A stretch of DNA of 64,000 nucleotides from Rhodobacter maris (GCF_900217815.1 NZ_OBMT01000016.1:1-64000); one strand, 5' to 3'; shown: positions 36,550 through 46,320, counted from the first letter of the stretch. The notes: generated by a model from the letters alone, not told the origin. A program made the numbers and translations.

Positions 36550-36572
36550 TTTACCCGCTACCAAGGGTAAAT
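36549..36572 (+). terminator. inverted repeat just after tRNA-Leu (terminator or att-associated)
   Basis: ATTTACCC at 36549-36556 pairs with GGGTAAAT at 36565-36572 across an 8-base loop, starting at the last base of the encoded CCA. It could end the tRNA transcript, or be an integrase arm-site left at the attachment site. Confidence 0.5.
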
Positions 36573-36636
36573 AACTCAAAGACTTCCGTGACATAGCGTT
36601 CCGTGCGGTGCACTTCGTGGCACATACGGAGCGCAC

Positions 36637-36804
36637 ATGGGACTTGTTTTGAAGCACGTTGAGCGCACCAAGGCCGGAACTTTCCAGTATCGCCGGAGAG
36701 TGCCCAAGGGAATCTGCAGCGGTGCATCTGAGGCGGGCAGCGAGGTTGCTTACCCATGCGGAGAGCGCACGAGTTGCTCCCCGGCGCGGCGCCTATCCGA
36801 TTGA
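36637..36804 (+). pseudogene. site-specific integrase N-terminal remnant beside tRNA-Leu
   Basis: The 55-codon frame starts [20 protein letters not shown] followed by RVPKGI. This matches the N-terminal DNA-binding (DUF6538-like) start of tyrosine integrases from rhodobacterial islands, which begin [24 protein letters not shown]. After about 28 residues the similarity ends, and a stop follows. Its position 87 bases after a tRNA 3' end, where such integrases insert their elements, supports the reading. The rest of the integrase and any island cargo have been deleted. Confidence 0.72.
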
Positions 36805-36923
36805 CGGTACAAACCCGCGCTTCCTCTGGGCGCACGGGATTGACAAGCGCGGCGTCTCTCTGTGTCAAGGAAAGCGGCCGCGGTTCGGCGCGGTGCGGCG
36901 GGGCTGCGCCCCCGGGAGGCCTC

Positions 36924-37526
36924 TTGCTCTATCTGCTGCGCCACGGCGAGACCGTGTTCAACATTGAAGGCCGCTATCAGGGTGGATGCGACTCGCCGCT
37001 CACTGCGCGGGGCTCGGCACAGGCGCGGTGCATCGGTGCGCATCTGGCCCGGCTTGCGCCATGCGCGACGCTCTGGGTCAGCCCGCTGCCGCGCGCGCAG
37101 GCCAGCGCGGATCTGATCGCCGCCGAGATCGCGCAGCATACCGGCGCCCCGCCCGCGCGCCAGCTTCGCACCGAGCTTCGGGAGATCGCGCTGGGAGACT
37201 GGGACGGGCTCACGCGCGCCGAGATGGAGGCGCTGGCCCCCGGGTTCCGCAAGCGTCACCCGCGGCGGCAATGGATGTTCCATGCGCCGGGCGGTGAGCC
37301 GCTTGACGCGGTGCTGGCACGGCTCGCGCAGGTGCATCGCGCCGCCCGTGCCCATCCCGGCGATCTCGTGCTCGTCACCCATGCGTTCACCGGGCGGCTC
37401 CTGCGCGGGCTTCATGCCGGTCTGCCACTGGAGGAGGCGGTGACGCTGACCGCCCCGCAAGATGCCTTCCACCTTCTCGCGCCCGATGGCCGCGTGGAGG
37501 CGATCGACGCCAGTGCCCGGCCCTGA
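36924..37526 (+). CDS. histidine phosphatase family protein (phosphoglycerate mutase-like)
   Basis: This 200-residue cytoplasmic phosphatase belongs to the branch-1 histidine phosphatase superfamily. The catalytic motif LYLLRHGETVFNIEGRYQG is at the extreme N-terminus, with the second histidine in GDLVLVTHAFTGRLLRG and the acidic LREIALGDWDGLTRAEME between them. I chose the TTG at 36924 because it places the RHGE box at residue 6, as in relatives, and a good ribosome site (GGGAGG) lies five bases before it. The substrate cannot be predicted. Confidence 0.85.
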   Translation: MLYLLRHGETVFNIEGRYQGGCDSPLTARGSAQARCIGAHLARLAPCATLWVSPLPRAQASADLIAAEIAQHTGAPPARQLRTELREIALGDWDGLTRAEMEALAPGFRKRHPRRQWMFHAPGGEPLDAVLARLAQVHRAARAHPGDLVLVTHAFTGRLLRGLHAGLPLEEAVTLTAPQDAFHLLAPDGRVEAIDASARP

Positions 37527-37662
37527 GCCTGACCGGGCCTGTTGGCGCAAATCTTGCTTGCCGCGCGTTTTGCCCTCGACAATGCCAAGCTCGGGGCACA
37601 CTCTGCTGCGACAACCCGTCTCATCATGACTGGACCTTCGAGAACCTGCCTGAAGATCTGCC

Positions 37663-39606
37663 GTGCCCCCCTCGACACGCCCCCTCCCCGACACCGCCCG
37701 AGACCTACTCCGCATCGATGGCCTGCGGGTGAGCTTTCCGCTTCTGCAAGGCGAGGTGGAGGCCGTGCGCGGCGCCTCGTTGCGGGTGCGGCCCGGCAAG
37801 ATCACCGCGCTTGTGGGCGAGTCGGGCTCGGGCAAGAGTGTTACCGGTCAAGCGATCCTCGGGCTGCAACCGGCCAATGCCCGGGTCTCCGGCAAGGTCT
37901 GGCTCGACACCGGCGCACCGGTCGATCTGCTCACCTTGCCCCATGACGGGCGCGCCATCCGCGCGATCCGCGGCGCGCAAATCGGCATGATCTTTCAGGA
38001 GCCGATGACTTCGTTCTCGCCGGTGCACACGATCGGCAACCAGATCTCCGAGGCGCTGCGGCTGCACCAGCCGATGCCCCCCCGCGCGCTGCGGGCGCGC
38101 TGCGAGGAGATGCTCGGCCGGGTCGGCCTGCCCGACCCGAGGCGGATCTATGACATGTATCCGTTCGAGCTCTCGGGCGGGATGCGGCAGCGCGCGATGA
38201 TTGCGATGGCGGTGATCTGCGGCCCGGCGCTGCTCATTGCCGACGAGCCCACCACCGCGCTCGACGTGACGATTCAGGCGCAGATCCTCGGGCTGATCCG
38301 CGATCTGCAACGGGAATTTGACCTTGCGGTGCTGCTGATCACTCACGATCTCGGCGTGGTCGCCAACCTCGCCGACGAGGTGGTGGTGATGCATCACGGG
38401 CAGGTGCTGGAATCGGGCCCGACCGAGGCAATCTTTGCCGATCCGCGTCATGAGTATCTGCGCGGGCTGATGAACGCCGTGCCGGTCTTTGGCGCGCGCG
38501 CGCGGGACCGGCTCAAGCCCCTGCGTGAGGTGCCCGCCGAAGGCATCCGCGCGCTCGCTGCAATGTCCGTTCCAGCCGCCCCCGCGGCCCCCGCCTCCGC
38601 CACGCAAGCGCGCCCGTTGATCACCGTTTCGGGGCTGAGCAAAAGCTTTTTGCCGCGCAACCGCTCCTGGGGGCTGTTTGCACGCTCGGAGCCCCCGCTC
38701 CGCGCGGTCGACGATGTCAGCTTCGAGATCCGGCGCGGAGAATGCCTCGGGCTCGTGGGGGAGAGCGGATCGGGCAAGACCACCGTCGGCAAGATGCTGG
38801 TGCGCGCCTTTGCCCCCGATGCGGGACAGATCCTGCTCCATGACAGCGCAGGCGGCGTGCTCGACGTGCCCGGGGCCGCGGGCGACGAGCTTACCGCGCT
38901 GCGCCAGCGCGTGCAGATGATCTTTCAAGACCCGATGTCCTCGCTCTCGCCGCGCATGACGGTGGGCCAGATCCTCTCCGAGCCGCTCGACATCCATGCC
39001 CGTGGCACCCGCGCCGAGCGCGACCGGATGGTGGCGGCGCTCCTCAGGGCCATCGGGCTCGGGCCTGCGGTCGCCGCGCGCTATCCGCACAGCTTTTCGG
39101 GCGGGCAGCGCCAGCGCATCGGCATCGCCCGCGCCCTCGCCCTTGGCCCCGAATTCATCGTTTGCGACGAGGCCGTTTCCGCGCTCGACATGTCAGTTCA
39201 GGCGCAGATCCTGAACCTTCTGAAAGACTTGCAAAAAGAGCTTCAACTCACCTACCTGTTCATCTCGCACAATCTCGCGGTGGTGAACTACCTTGCCGAC
39301 CGGATTGCCGTGATGTGGCGGGGGCGGCTCGTGGAACTCGCCCCGCGCGAGGCTCTGATGAGTGCGCCCGCCCATCCCTATACCCGCGCGCTTCTGGCCG
39401 CCGTGCCGCATCCAGACCCGCATCACCCGCTCGACATCGCCGCCGCCTGCATGCCCGCGACGCAGGCCGAGAGCGCCTGGCCCGCCGCCTTCCGCGAAAG
39501 CGCCGAGGCGCCGGGCGAGCTGGTCGATCTGGGCGATGGGCATCTGGTGCGGATGCAACCGATGGCCGACCGGCGCGACCTCGACGGCACGGGGGGGGCA
39601 AGATGA
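37663..39606 (+). CDS. peptide ABC transporter ATPase, two fused nucleotide-binding domains (YejF-like)
   Basis: This cytoplasmic ATPase powers a peptide or peptide-like importer of the Dpp/Opp/Yej class. The 647 residues hold two ABC domains. Domain 1 (about 15-275) has Walker A GESGSGKSVTG, signature LSGGMRQRA and Walker B LLIADEPTTALD. Domain 2 (about 320-600) has Walker A GESGSGKTTVG, signature FSGGQRQRI and Walker B FIVCDEAVSALD. An oligopeptide-transporter C-terminal extension follows the first domain (HPYT-type HEYLRGLMNAVP). It starts with GTG and overlaps the binding-protein gene by four bases (ATGA). Having the ATPase first is the reverse of E. coli yejABEF. Confidence 0.92.
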   Translation: MPPSTRPLPDTARDLLRIDGLRVSFPLLQGEVEAVRGASLRVRPGKITALVGESGSGKSVTGQAILGLQPANARVSGKVWLDTGAPVDLLTLPHDGRAIRAIRGAQIGMIFQEPMTSFSPVHTIGNQISEALRLHQPMPPRALRARCEEMLGRVGLPDPRRIYDMYPFELSGGMRQRAMIAMAVICGPALLIADEPTTALDVTIQAQILGLIRDLQREFDLAVLLITHDLGVVANLADEVVVMHHGQVLESGPTEAIFADPRHEYLRGLMNAVPVFGARARDRLKPLREVPAEGIRALAAMSVPAAPAAPASATQARPLITVSGLSKSFLPRNRSWGLFARSEPPLRAVDDVSFEIRRGECLGLVGESGSGKTTVGKMLVRAFAPDAGQILLHDSAGGVLDVPGAAGDELTALRQRVQMIFQDPMSSLSPRMTVGQILSEPLDIHARGTRAERDRMVAALLRAIGLGPAVAARYPHSFSGGQRQRIGIARALALGPEFIVCDEAVSALDMSVQAQILNLLKDLQKELQLTYLFISHNLAVVNYLADRIAVMWRGRLVELAPREALMSAPAHPYTRALLAAVPHPDPHHPLDIAAACMPATQAESAWPAAFRESAEAPGELVDLGDGHLVRMQPMADRRDLDGTGGAR

Positions 39607-41540
39607 AAAACCGTGGCTTTTCCGGGCGCCCGATCGGGCGGCGCGAGGCGCTGGGGATGATTGCCGCGGGCACGACGCTTGCCCCGAGCCTTGCCGAGGC
39701 CTTTGTCAGTGCCCCCTATTTTGCCACGCAAGAAACCATGGGCGCCCTGCCGCCGGTGGCCGCGCGCCTGCCCGACGTGCCGCGCGTGATCGACCTTGCC
39801 GCGATGGGGCGCACCCCCGGCCAATGCGGCGGCACGCTCCGCATGGTGATCGGCGGGCAACGTGACGTGCGCTACATGCCGATCCTCGGCTATGCGCGGC
39901 TGCTTGCCTACACGCCCGAGCTTGAGCTTGTGCCCGACCTGCTGCGCGACTGGGAGGTGGAGGGCGACCGCATCTTCACGCTGCATCTGCGCCCCGGTCA
40001 CCGATGGTCGGACGGTCATCCCTTCACCGCCGAGGACTTCCGCTACTGCTGGGAAGATGTGATTGGCCATCCCGATCTGGGGGGCATGCCGCCCGAGATG
40101 CTGCTCGACGGGCGCGGGCCAAGCTTCGAGATCCTCGACGATGTGACGGTGCGCTACAGCTGGCATGCGCCGCTGCCCGAATTTCCCGCCCGGCTCGCTG
40201 AGCCGGTGCCGCTGCGGCTCTTCCTGCCGGCGCATTATCTCAAGGCGTTCCATGCCCGCTACACACCGATGCCGCGGCTTGAGCAGCTTGCAAAGCACTG
40301 GCGCGTGGATGACTGGAGCTCGCTGCACCAGAAGGTGAGCCGCTCGAGCCGCCCCGAAAACCCCGATCTGCCGACGCTTGAGCCGTGGCGGCCGCGCACC
40401 TCGCCGCCCTCCGAGCAATTCGTGTTCGAGCGCAACGCCTATTTCCATCGGGTCGACAGCGCGGGCGTGCAGCTTCCCTATATCGACCGGTTCGAACTGG
40501 ACGTCTCCAGCTACGACATCCTGCCCGCGAAGGTCGCCACCGGCGAAAGCGATCTGCAAGCCACCGGGCTCGAATTCAGCGATTACACGCTGGTCAAGGA
40601 GGCAGAGGCGCGGTTTCCGATCAAGGTCGCGCTCTGGACCCGCAGTCAGGGCTCGCGCGTGGCGTTGATGCCGAACCTGAACTGCCTCGACCCGGTCTGG
40701 AACGCGCTTTGGCGCGATGTGACGGTGCGCCGCGCGCTGTCGCTCGCGATTGATCGCGACGAGATCAATCAGGTGCTGTTCTTTGGCCTTGCCACGCCGA
40801 GCCAGAACACGATCCTGCCCGAGAGCGTGCTCTACCAGCCGCACTACGCCTCCGCCTGGGCGAACCATGACCCCGATCAAGCCAATGCGCTCCTTGACCG
40901 GACCCTGCTCGGGCTGCGGCACCGCGACGGCTTCCGACGCATGCCCGATGGCAAGATGGCGGGGCTGATGATCGAGACCGCGGGCGAGAGCAGCCTGCAA
41001 ACCGATGTGCTCGAGATGATCCGCGACCATTTCCGCGCCGTCGGCCTTGCGGTCTGGACCCGCAATTCGCAGCGCGAACTGTTTCGCTCCCGCGCGCTCG
41101 CCGGCATGACGGTGATGTCGGTCTGGAACGGGCTCGACAACGCGCTCCCCACCCCCGAGATGCCGCCCTACGAGCTCGCCCCCACCGCGGAGGACCAACT
41201 CAACTGGCCGCGTTGGGGGGCGCATTACGTCTCGCAGGGGCGGCAGGGGATTGCCCCCGACATGCCCGAGGCGCTGATGCTCTTGCGCCTGCTCGACCGC
41301 TGGCGCGGCTCGACGAGCCAGGATGAAAGGACCGAGATCTGGCACCAGATGCTCGCGCTGCACGCCGATCAGGTGTTCTCGATCGGGACCATCAACGCGG
41401 TGCCGCAGCCCGTGGTGCGCAGCGCCCGGCTGCGCAACCTGCCCGAAACCGGGCTGATCGGCTATGTGCCGACCTCGATCCTCGGCGTCTACATGCCCGA
41501 CACGTTCTGGCTCGACGATACGGACGGGAAGGAGGGCTAG
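39603..41540 (+). CDS. ABC transporter substrate-binding protein, family 5 (peptide type)
   Basis: This periplasmic receptor of the importer has 645 residues from the ATG that overlaps the upstream stop. The N-terminus carries a twin-arginine-type signal (GRREALGMIAAGTTLAPSLA, then EA) and is long for the class. The solute-binding domain includes DLLRDWEVEGDRIFTLHLRP, GHRWSDGHPFTAEDFRYCWE and VTVRRALSLAIDRDEINQVL, all typical of family 5. Substrates in this group include peptides, murein fragments and microcin-like compounds; which applies here is unknown. Permease genes follow after three bases. Confidence 0.9.
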   Translation: MKNRGFSGRPIGRREALGMIAAGTTLAPSLAEAFVSAPYFATQETMGALPPVAARLPDVPRVIDLAAMGRTPGQCGGTLRMVIGGQRDVRYMPILGYARLLAYTPELELVPDLLRDWEVEGDRIFTLHLRPGHRWSDGHPFTAEDFRYCWEDVIGHPDLGGMPPEMLLDGRGPSFEILDDVTVRYSWHAPLPEFPARLAEPVPLRLFLPAHYLKAFHARYTPMPRLEQLAKHWRVDDWSSLHQKVSRSSRPENPDLPTLEPWRPRTSPPSEQFVFERNAYFHRVDSAGVQLPYIDRFELDVSSYDILPAKVATGESDLQATGLEFSDYTLVKEAEARFPIKVALWTRSQGSRVALMPNLNCLDPVWNALWRDVTVRRALSLAIDRDEINQVLFFGLATPSQNTILPESVLYQPHYASAWANHDPDQANALLDRTLLGLRHRDGFRRMPDGKMAGLMIETAGESSLQTDVLEMIRDHFRAVGLAVWTRNSQRELFRSRALAGMTVMSVWNGLDNALPTPEMPPYELAPTAEDQLNWPRWGAHYVSQGRQGIAPDMPEALMLLRLLDRWRGSTSQDERTEIWHQMLALHADQVFSIGTINAVPQPVVRSARLRNLPETGLIGYVPTSILGVYMPDTFWLDDTDGKEG

Positions 41541-41543
41541 CCG

Positions 41544-42539
41544 ATGCTGCGTTACATCCTTGCCCGGATCGCGATGATGGTGCCGACGCTCTTCGTGATC
41601 TCGGTGCTGGTCTTCACCATCATCCAGCTTCCGCCCGGCGACTACTTCGAGAGCTATGTGCAGGAGTTGCAGATGCTCGGCGAACCCGCCGACCTGCAGG
41701 AGATCGCGCTGCTGAAGGAGCATTATCATTTCGACGACCCGATGCCGCTGCAATATCTGCACTGGGTCACCGGCATGCTGCACGGCGATTTCGGCTACAG
41801 TTTCGAATACCGCATGCCGGTGCGCGAAGTGGTGGGCGACCGGCTCTGGCTGACGATCATGGTCTCCACGGTGACGATCGTGTTCACCTGGCTCCTCGCC
41901 TTCCCGATCGGGGTTTATTCGGCAACGCATCAATACAGCTGGGGCGATTACGGGCTGACGCTGCTCGGCCTGATCGGCCTCGCCATTCCCAATTTCATGC
42001 TGGCGATCATTCTGATGTATTTCGCCAATGTCTGGTTTGGCCTCTCCATCGGCCATCTGATGGACGTCAAATATCTGAACCAGCCGATGAGCTGGGACAA
42101 GCTGCATTCGATCCTCGCGCATCTGTGGATCCCGGTGGTGATCATCGGCACCGCGGGCACCGCGGGCATGGCGCGGCGGCTGCGCGCGAACCTGCTCGAT
42201 GAGCTTGGCAAGCAATATGTCACCACCGCCCGCGCCAAGGGGCTCTCCCCCGGGCGCGTGGTGGCGAAATATCCGCTCCGCCTCGCGCTCAACTTCTTCG
42301 TGGCCGACATCGGCTCGGTGCTGCCGCAGATCATCTCTGGCGCCGAAATCACCGCGATCATCCTGTCGCTCGAGACCACGGGGCCGATGCTGATCCGCGC
42401 GCTGCAATGTCAGGACATGTATCTGGCGGGGTCTTTCCTGATGTTTCTCGCCTTCCTCACCGTGATCGGCGTGCTTGTCTCCGACATCGCGCTGAGCCTG
42501 CTTGACCCGCGCGTGCGGCTGCAAGGGAGGCGCGGATGA
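41544..42539 (+). CDS. ABC transporter permease (DppB/YejB-like)
   Basis: This 331-residue inner-membrane permease forms half of the importer channel. It has the DppB layout: a first helix (MLRYILARIAMMVPTLFVIS), a periplasmic loop of about 80 residues, then five helices with the EAA-type coupling motif RRLRANLLDELGKQYVTTAR followed by AKGLS. It starts three bases after the binding-protein stop and ends inside the ATG of the second permease (ATGA). Confidence 0.92.
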   Translation: MLRYILARIAMMVPTLFVISVLVFTIIQLPPGDYFESYVQELQMLGEPADLQEIALLKEHYHFDDPMPLQYLHWVTGMLHGDFGYSFEYRMPVREVVGDRLWLTIMVSTVTIVFTWLLAFPIGVYSATHQYSWGDYGLTLLGLIGLAIPNFMLAIILMYFANVWFGLSIGHLMDVKYLNQPMSWDKLHSILAHLWIPVVIIGTAGTAGMARRLRANLLDELGKQYVTTARAKGLSPGRVVAKYPLRLALNFFVADIGSVLPQIISGAEITAIILSLETTGPMLIRALQCQDMYLAGSFLMFLAFLTVIGVLVSDIALSLLDPRVRLQGRRG

Positions 42540-43747
42540 CCGCTCCAACCGACACTCCGATGCAGCCCGGCCCGCTCCCCGCCCCCGGCGCCGCCCCAGG
42601 CCATTTCGTCTCGCCAGACCCCTTCGACCCGGAGGCAGAGGCGCCGGGCCTCGCGGGCAGCCTTGGCACGGCCGTGGGCGGGCAAGCGAGCCAGCTCCGC
42701 ATCATGTGGATCAAGTTCCGCCGCCACAGGCTCGCGCTGATCTCGGCGGTGTTCCTGATCGTGATGTATGCGACGCTGCTGATCACCGAATTCCTCGCCC
42801 CCTACCGGCTTGAGGATCACGACTACACCGCCATCTACGCGCCCCCGCAACAGGTGCATCTGTTCCACGACGGCAGCTTTGTCGGCCCCTTCGTCTACGG
42901 GCAAAGCGTCACGCTCGACATGGTGCGGCTCAAGCGGGTCTATGCGGACGACCGCTCCGATGTGCAGAAGATCCGGTTCTTCTGCCACGGCGCTCCTTAC
43001 CGGATGCTCGGTCTGATTCCGGGCGATCTGCACCTCCTCTGCCCGGCCGAGGGCGGCCGGTTCAACCTTCTGGGCACCGATCGGCTCGGGCGTGACATTC
43101 TGTCGCGCATCCTCTACGCGGCGCGGGTCTCGCTCACGATCGGGCTTCTGGGCACTTTCGTGGCCTTCTCGCTTGGCATCCTCATCGGCGGCATTGCCGG
43201 CTATCGTGGCGGCTGGTTCGACGTGGCGATGCAGCGCACCATCGAGGTGATCCAGTCGATCCCCTCGATCCCGCTCTGGATGGCGCTTGCCGCAATCATC
43301 CCGCTCACCTGGAGCCCGATCTTCGTCTATCTCGGCATCACCGTGATCCTCGGCATGCTGGACTGGACCGGGCAGGCCCGCGCCGTGCGGTCCAAGCTGT
43401 TTTCCTTGCGCGAAGAGGATTATGTGCTGGCGGCAGAGTTGATGGGCGCACGACCCCGGCGCATCATCTGGCGCCATTTGCTGCCCGGCTTCATGTCGCA
43501 TCTGATCGCCTCGGCGAGCCTTTCCGTGCCCGGTATGATCCTTGGCGAAACCGCCCTCACCTTCCTCGGGCTCGGTCTGCGCCCGCCGATCACAAGCTGG
43601 GGCATCCTGCTCACCGAAGCGCGCGGCATCAACATTATCGCGCTCTACCCATGGCTTTTGTGGCCGATGGTGCCGGTGGTGCTGGTCATCCTCGCCTTCA
43701 ATTTTTTCGGCGACGGGCTACGTGACGCCGCCGACCCGCTCAGATAA
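42536..43747 (+). CDS. ABC transporter permease (DppC/YejE-like)
   Basis: This is the second channel subunit, 403 residues. The N-terminal 55 residues are proline- and acid-rich and cytoplasmic. Then come helix 1 (LALISAVFLIVMYATLLITE), a large periplasmic loop of about 120 residues longer than in DppC but usual in YejE-type proteins, and the five-helix core with the EAA motif EDYVLAAELMGARPRRIIWR. It ends the transporter operon. The whole unit (ATPase, receptor, two permeases) is complete. Confidence 0.92.
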   Translation: MTAPTDTPMQPGPLPAPGAAPGHFVSPDPFDPEAEAPGLAGSLGTAVGGQASQLRIMWIKFRRHRLALISAVFLIVMYATLLITEFLAPYRLEDHDYTAIYAPPQQVHLFHDGSFVGPFVYGQSVTLDMVRLKRVYADDRSDVQKIRFFCHGAPYRMLGLIPGDLHLLCPAEGGRFNLLGTDRLGRDILSRILYAARVSLTIGLLGTFVAFSLGILIGGIAGYRGGWFDVAMQRTIEVIQSIPSIPLWMALAAIIPLTWSPIFVYLGITVILGMLDWTGQARAVRSKLFSLREEDYVLAAELMGARPRRIIWRHLLPGFMSHLIASASLSVPGMILGETALTFLGLGLRPPITSWGILLTEARGINIIALYPWLLWPMVPVVLVILAFNFFGDGLRDAADPLR

Positions 43748-43810
43748 ACGTGTCCGGCGCTAACAGAGTGGCGCTTGCCTGTCCCGAAGGTTTTAACCAG
43801 TAGTGTGCCC

Positions 43811-45088
43811 ATGAACAGCCAGCGCCTCGAAAACGCCCGTATCCTCATGTATAGCCACGACACTTTCGGTCTTGGTCACTTGAGCCGATGTCGCGCGATT
43901 GCCAATGCCCTTGTCGAGACCTATCGCGGCCTCTCGGTAATGATCATCTCCGGCGCAACAATCGCGGGCGCTTTCGATTACCGGGTGCGGGTCGATTTCG
44001 TCAAAGTGCCGAGCGTGATCAAGCTGCACAATGGCGAATATCAATCCATGGCGGCGCATACTTCGCTTACCGACACGCTGGCGATGCGCCGCGCCATCAT
44101 CCGCCATACCGCCGAGAGCTTTCGCCCCGATATCTTCATCACCGACAAGGAACCGATGGGGCTTCATGGCGAGGTGGAGGAAACGCTCGCCTATTTGAAG
44201 GCGCGCGGCACGCGGCTGGTGCTGGGCCTGCGCGAGATCATGGATTCCCCCGAACTTCTTGCCAGCGAATGGGCCGGCAAGGAGATGATGGAGAAGATCG
44301 AGGCCTATTACGATGCGATCTGGGTCTATGGGCCGGAGGGGTTCAACGACCCGCTCGCCGGGCTCGATGTGCCCGAGACAGTGCGCGCGCGCATGCATTA
44401 CACGGGCTTTTTGCGCCGCAGCCGCCCGCGCTCCGAGGCGATCCAGCCGCGCCCGGCAGAGGGCTATCTGCTCGTCACCACCGGCGGCGGCGGCGATGGC
44501 GCGGCCCTGGTGGAGGCCGTGCTGGCCGCCCATGAACACTCCCGAGCCACGCCGGACGAAGCGGCAGTGCCGCGCACGCTTGTAGTGCTTGGCCCCTATC
44601 TGCCGCCGCGCGAGCGCGCGGATTTCATCGCGCGCGCGCGCACCCTGCCCAATGTCGAGATCATCGAATTCGACAACCGGATGGAAGATCTTGTTGCGGG
44701 CGCACGCTGCGTGGTGGCGATGGGCGGCTATAACACCTTCTGCGAGATCCTGAGCTTTGACAAACCCGCGCTGATCGTGCCGCGCACCACGCCGCGGCTC
44801 GAGCAGGCCTTGCGCGCCGAGCGCGGGCAGGAATTTGGCCTTGTGCGGATGATGCCCGCCGAAGACATCACCGACACTCCGCGCTTTGCCGGGGCCCTGC
44901 GCGCGCTTTGCGATGCGCCCCCCCCCTCGCAAACGGTCGACGTGCGGATGCGCGCGGTGCTGGAGATGAACGGGCTTGAAACGGTCTCGGCCGATGTCGG
45001 CGCATGGATCTTTTCGGCGGCGCGCCCCGCCCCGCCGCCGCGCCCGGCACAGAGCGAACCCGCCCCGGAAATTCGGCTCGGCTCATGA
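43811..45088 (+). CDS. MurG-like (GT-B) glycosyltransferase, first of a pair
   Basis: This 425-residue cytoplasmic protein has a GT-B fold resembling MurG/GT28. The N-terminal domain begins ILMYSHDTFGLGHLSRCRAI, with the GHLSR box of GT28 enzymes. The C-terminal domain contains LLVTTGGGGDG and CVVAMGGYNTFCEILSFDKP, then ALIVPR, a nucleotide-sugar-binding segment. Donor and acceptor are unknown. It starts at the ATG at 43811 after a 63-base gap and ends in the start codon of the GT4 gene (ATGA). Together with the two following genes it forms a translationally coupled glycosyltransferase trio. Confidence 0.85.
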   Translation: MNSQRLENARILMYSHDTFGLGHLSRCRAIANALVETYRGLSVMIISGATIAGAFDYRVRVDFVKVPSVIKLHNGEYQSMAAHTSLTDTLAMRRAIIRHTAESFRPDIFITDKEPMGLHGEVEETLAYLKARGTRLVLGLREIMDSPELLASEWAGKEMMEKIEAYYDAIWVYGPEGFNDPLAGLDVPETVRARMHYTGFLRRSRPRSEAIQPRPAEGYLLVTTGGGGDGAALVEAVLAAHEHSRATPDEAAVPRTLVVLGPYLPPRERADFIARARTLPNVEIIEFDNRMEDLVAGARCVVAMGGYNTFCEILSFDKPALIVPRTTPRLEQALRAERGQEFGLVRMMPAEDITDTPRFAGALRALCDAPPPSQTVDVRMRAVLEMNGLETVSADVGAWIFSAARPAPPPRPAQSEPAPEIRLGS

Positions 45089-46320
45089 GTGACCCGCTCC
45101 TCGTTGTCGTGCTCAAGGGCTATCCGCGGCTCTCAGAAACTTTCATCGCGCAGGAGCTTTTGGGGCTTGAGCGCGCGGGGCTGAGGCTTTTCCTCGTCTC
45201 GCTGCGCCACCCGACCGACACGCGCATCCATCCGGTGCATCGCGAGATCAAGGCGCCGGTGCATTACCTGCCCGAATATCTGCACGAAGAACCGCTGCGC
45301 GTGGCGCGCGCGGCGCTTTCGGGGCTGCGCTTGCCGGGCTTTCGGGCCGCGTTTGGCGCATTCTGGCGCGATCTGAAACGCGACATCACGCGCAACCGGG
45401 TACGCCGCTTTGGGCAGGCGCTGGTGATGGCGGCGGAGCTTCCGCCCGGAAATCTCTGGATTCACGCCCATTTCGCCCATACTCCCGCCTCGGTCGCACG
45501 CTATTGCGCGCTGCTGCGGGGCCAGAGCTTCACGATTTCGGCCCATGCCAAGGATATCTGGACATCGCCGGACTGGGAACTCGCCGAGAAGATGGCGCAG
45601 GCGCGCTGGACCGTCACCTGCACCGCTTCGGGGCGCGATCATCTGGCCGGTCTCGCACCCGGTGCGGCGGTGCATCTTGCGTATCACGGGCTTGATCTTG
45701 ACCGGTTTCCGCCCTTCGCGGGCACTCGCCCGCCGCGCGACGGCAGCGCGAGCGCCGATCCGGTGCAGATCCTCTCGGTGGGCCGGGCAGTGCCGAAAAA
45801 GGGCTATGACGTGCTGTTGCGCGCGCTCGCCAAACTCCCTCCGGGGCTGCACTGGCGCCTCACCCATATCGGCGGCGGCGGCGAACTTGAGGGGCTGCAA
45901 GCTCTCGCGCACGAGCTGAGCCTTGACGGACGCATCACCTGGCAAGGCGCGCTGGCGCAGGAAGACGTGCTCGCCGCCTATCGCCGCGCCGATCTTTTCG
46001 TGCTCGCCAGCCGACGCACCCCCGAGGGGGACCGCGACGGGCTGCCCAATGTGATCGTCGAGGCGGCGAGCCAGGGGTTGATGCCGATCGGCACCGAGCT
46101 TTCGGGCATCCCGGAATTCGTCACCGAGGGCGAGACGGGCCTGCTCTGCCCGCCCGAAGACCCGCAAGCGCTGGCCGCCGTGTTGACACGCGCCATCACC
46201 ACGCCCGGTCTGCGCGCCCGCCTTGGCGCCGCCGCCGAGGCACGGGTGCGCACCGAGTTTGACGCGCGCCCCGGCATCACCCGGCTCACCGCGCTTTTCC
46301 GCAGCGCCTGGGGGGGCTGA
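45085..46320 (+). CDS. family 4 glycosyltransferase
   Basis: This 411-residue GT-B enzyme is likely to act in exopolysaccharide or capsule assembly. The N-terminal domain begins LLVVVLKGYPRLSETFIAQE followed by LLGLERAG, typical of bacterial EPS GT4 enzymes. The donor-binding C-terminal domain has LSVGRAVPKKGYDVLLRALA, ADLFVLASRRTPEGDRDGLP with the E-x7-E-like region NVIVEAASQGLMPIGTELSG, and IPEFVTEGETGLLCPPEDPQ. The start overlaps the upstream stop and its own stop overlaps the ATG of the next gene. Confidence 0.92.
   Translation: MSDPLLVVVLKGYPRLSETFIAQELLGLERAGLRLFLVSLRHPTDTRIHPVHREIKAPVHYLPEYLHEEPLRVARAALSGLRLPGFRAAFGAFWRDLKRDITRNRVRRFGQALVMAAELPPGNLWIHAHFAHTPASVARYCALLRGQSFTISAHAKDIWTSPDWELAEKMAQARWTVTCTASGRDHLAGLAPGAAVHLAYHGLDLDRFPPFAGTRPPRDGSASADPVQILSVGRAVPKKGYDVLLRALAKLPPGLHWRLTHIGGGGELEGLQALAHELSLDGRITWQGALAQEDVLAAYRRADLFVLASRRTPEGDRDGLPNVIVEAASQGLMPIGTELSGIPEFVTEGETGLLCPPEDPQALAAVLTRAITTPGLRARLGAAAEARVRTEFDARPGITRLTALFRSAWGG

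Noticed and set aside
35320-36657. N-terminally extended version of the NDUFA9-like protein
   Set aside because: The extra 117 codons run antisense through the tRNA-Leu gene and its promoter; the Rossmann motif starts at the chosen ATG, as in relatives.
39423-42548. A 1041-codon minus-strand frame across the peptide transporter genes
   Set aside because: It spans three well-supported plus-strand genes and encodes repetitive His/Asp/Arg-rich sequence typical of antisense shadows.
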